Origin: Vulcanimicrobiota bacterium
Lineage (GTDB): Bacteria; Vulcanimicrobiota; Vulcanimicrobiia; Vulcanimicrobiales; Vulcanimicrobiaceae
Direction of reading: 5' to 3'
Assembly (NCBI GenBank): GCA_027459845.1
Contig: DAIDGS010000118.1
Coordinates: 1 to 50,513, forward strand
Length of the DNA: 50,513 nucleotides
Notes under the pieces: generated by a model
Told to the model about the DNA's origin: nothing
The model's database searches: none
Seen by the model: only the letters and a program-made list of their open reading frames with translations
Made by a program: the position numbers and the translations under genes
In this document: positions 49,762 through 50,513 of the stretch, piece by piece
Numbering within the stretch: the stretch's first letter is position 1
Layout: every line of letters starts with the position of its first letter

Positions 49762-50513
49762 GACGGCACGCTAACGGACGGCCAGCAGGATCCGGAGACA
49801 GCGCCTGCCGGCAGCTTTGTTTCACCTGGAAAAAACCACGTGATCGGCGAGACGAGATCGTAGCCATAGCCACCGGACACGCCGACGTTAACCGGCCCAA
49901 AGTCCACGCCTATCGATCCACCGAAATTAATCTTCGCCCCGTTGTTAGTCTCTTGAATAAAGTAATAGTACCAGGACCCGCCGGCCGGCGTCGTTGCTTG
50001 GTACTCGAAAGCGACGATAACCCCGTCGTCCCATATGCTTGAGATGTTCGTTACGTAGTAAGGTACGCTAGCGACGTTTTCATTGCGCGGAGCGATTGGA
50101 GAGCCCACCGCGAATTGCGAGCCGTCGCAGCGTTGCCCATCTTGCGGGGAGCCGCCATATGCGAGGCAGTCTGCGCCACACACGCTGCCGGTTCCGCCAC
50201 CGCCGCAAAGACCGCCGCCTTCGGTCATGGGGCACTGGGGGCCAACCATGTCGCCCTCCCCGGGGGGGAACCCCGTATAGCAGGTTGCGCCAGAAGGACA
50301 ACCAGCAGAGCTATAGACGTGTCCGATGGTCAGAAGCGACGGCGCTACTGCGGGCGATTGGGAGCGCGGGGCGCCGATCGCCTGCGCGTTATGCAGTGTT
50401 GCAGGCAGCCCCTGGTTTCCGGTCGACGCACAGGCCGACATCATGAACGCCGCAACGATTGCCGCAAGCGCTCTTGGAATAGAGCGTTGGATAGAAATGT
50501 CGAGACCCTCCAC
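49758..50513 (-). CDS. Cys/Gly-rich predicted lipoprotein (start at or beyond the window edge)
   Basis: 251 residues visible. The GTG at the last window bases may be the start, or the gene may continue outside. PRALAAIVAAFMMSAC is a lipoprotein signal with its lipobox Cys at about 28. The middle is Cys/Gly-rich (GCPSGATCYTGFPPGEG, GGGLCGGGGTGSVCGADCLA), with at least eight Cys that could form disulfides. The C-terminal 120 residues look like beta strands (SWYYYFIQETNNGAKINFGG, VDFGPVNVGVSGGYGYDLVS). No family recognised. GC is visibly lower here (AATTAATC, AATAAAGTAATAGTA), a sign of possible transfer or fast evolution. Confidence 0.6.
   Translation of the reverse strand: MEGLDISIQRSIPRALAAIVAAFMMSACASTGNQGLPATLHNAQAIGAPRSQSPAVAPSLLTIGHVYSSAGCPSGATCYTGFPPGEGDMVGPQCPMTEGGGLCGGGGTGSVCGADCLAYGGSPQDGQRCDGSQFAVGSPIAPRNENVASVPYYVTNISSIWDDGVIVAFEYQATTPAGGSWYYYFIQETNNGAKINFGGSIGVDFGPVNVGVSGGYGYDLVSPITWFFPGETKLPAGAVSGSCWPSVSVPS

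Noticed and set aside
1-50513. tRNA, rRNA, CRISPR, transposase, integrase or phage genes
   Set aside because: Looked for on both strands by eye. No cloverleaf, repeat-spacer pattern or mobile-element protein was seen.

Overview
The window is a high-GC, gene-dense stretch of a bacterial chromosome. It carries 46 whole genes, one gene cut by the left edge and one that may be cut by the right edge. I see no rRNA, tRNA, CRISPR array, insertion sequence or phage gene, and almost no non-coding space. Sixteen neighbouring gene pairs overlap by exactly 4 nt (ATGA or GTGA), GTG and TTG starts are common, and four convergent pairs overlap at their tails. The gene set points to an aerobic heterotroph with a Gram-negative-like envelope: a caa3-type oxidase with heme A synthesis, many lipoproteins, and secreted glycosidases. 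The style resembles poorly cultivated high-GC phyla such as Candidatus Eremiobacterota (WPS-2). That placement is an inference and no marker gene here proves it.

Layout. 1-1284: a cut membrane protein, a small unknown protein and a secreted FecR-domain protein. 1356-14373: a long plus-strand amino-sugar and peptide salvage cluster, interrupted by one opposite-strand amino-acid permease. It holds a GH20 hexosaminidase, a permease fused to a PDZ-like domain, an M20 dipeptidase, a methyltransferase, HyuA, an FAD oxidoreductase, a minimal ImmA/IrrE-like zincin, a GlcNAc-kinase-like protein and NanE. 14449-18314: coxB-coxA-coxC plus two tiny membrane proteins. 18337-23727 (minus): an unknown membrane protein, an AidB-like acyl-CoA dehydrogenase, an MFS exporter, ctaB and ctaA. 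The heme A genes therefore converge on the oxidase that needs them.

23814-28781 (plus): a lipoprotein, a GH130 phosphorylase, a membrane-anchored unknown, release factor 3, a second lipoprotein and a threonine/serine dehydratase. 28778-33498 (minus): a YkgJ-type cysteine-cluster protein, then a large secreted Asp-box (BNR) repeat protein, a CHRD-like secreted protein and an AhpD-like protein. 33556-36297: a ROK sugar kinase (plus), then a minus-strand pair of a short fatty-acid-hydroxylase-like protein and an MGDG-synthase-like glycosyltransferase. 36289-39986 (plus): a lytic transglycosylase, a lipoprotein, an APC permease and EgtD, the histidine methyltransferase of ergothioneine synthesis. 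39976-42864 (minus): a complete betaine-type (OpuC/YehZYXW) ABC transporter. 42905-49157: polyphosphate kinase, an EVE-domain protein and a three-part GH92 mannosidase fused to a beta-propeller. 49417-50513 (minus): two unknown coupled genes of visibly lower GC, one encoding a Cys/Gly-rich lipoprotein.

Two themes stand out. The glycosidases (GH20, GH130, GH92) with sugar kinases and NanE suggest salvage of GlcNAc- and mannose-containing polymers such as fungal or bacterial cell walls. The APC permease - egtD - betaine-ABC neighbourhood suggests a hercynine or ergothioneine module without EgtB in this window. The ABC transporter would be a candidate importer of the trimethylated product, by analogy with the OpuBC-family ergothioneine transporter EgtUV.
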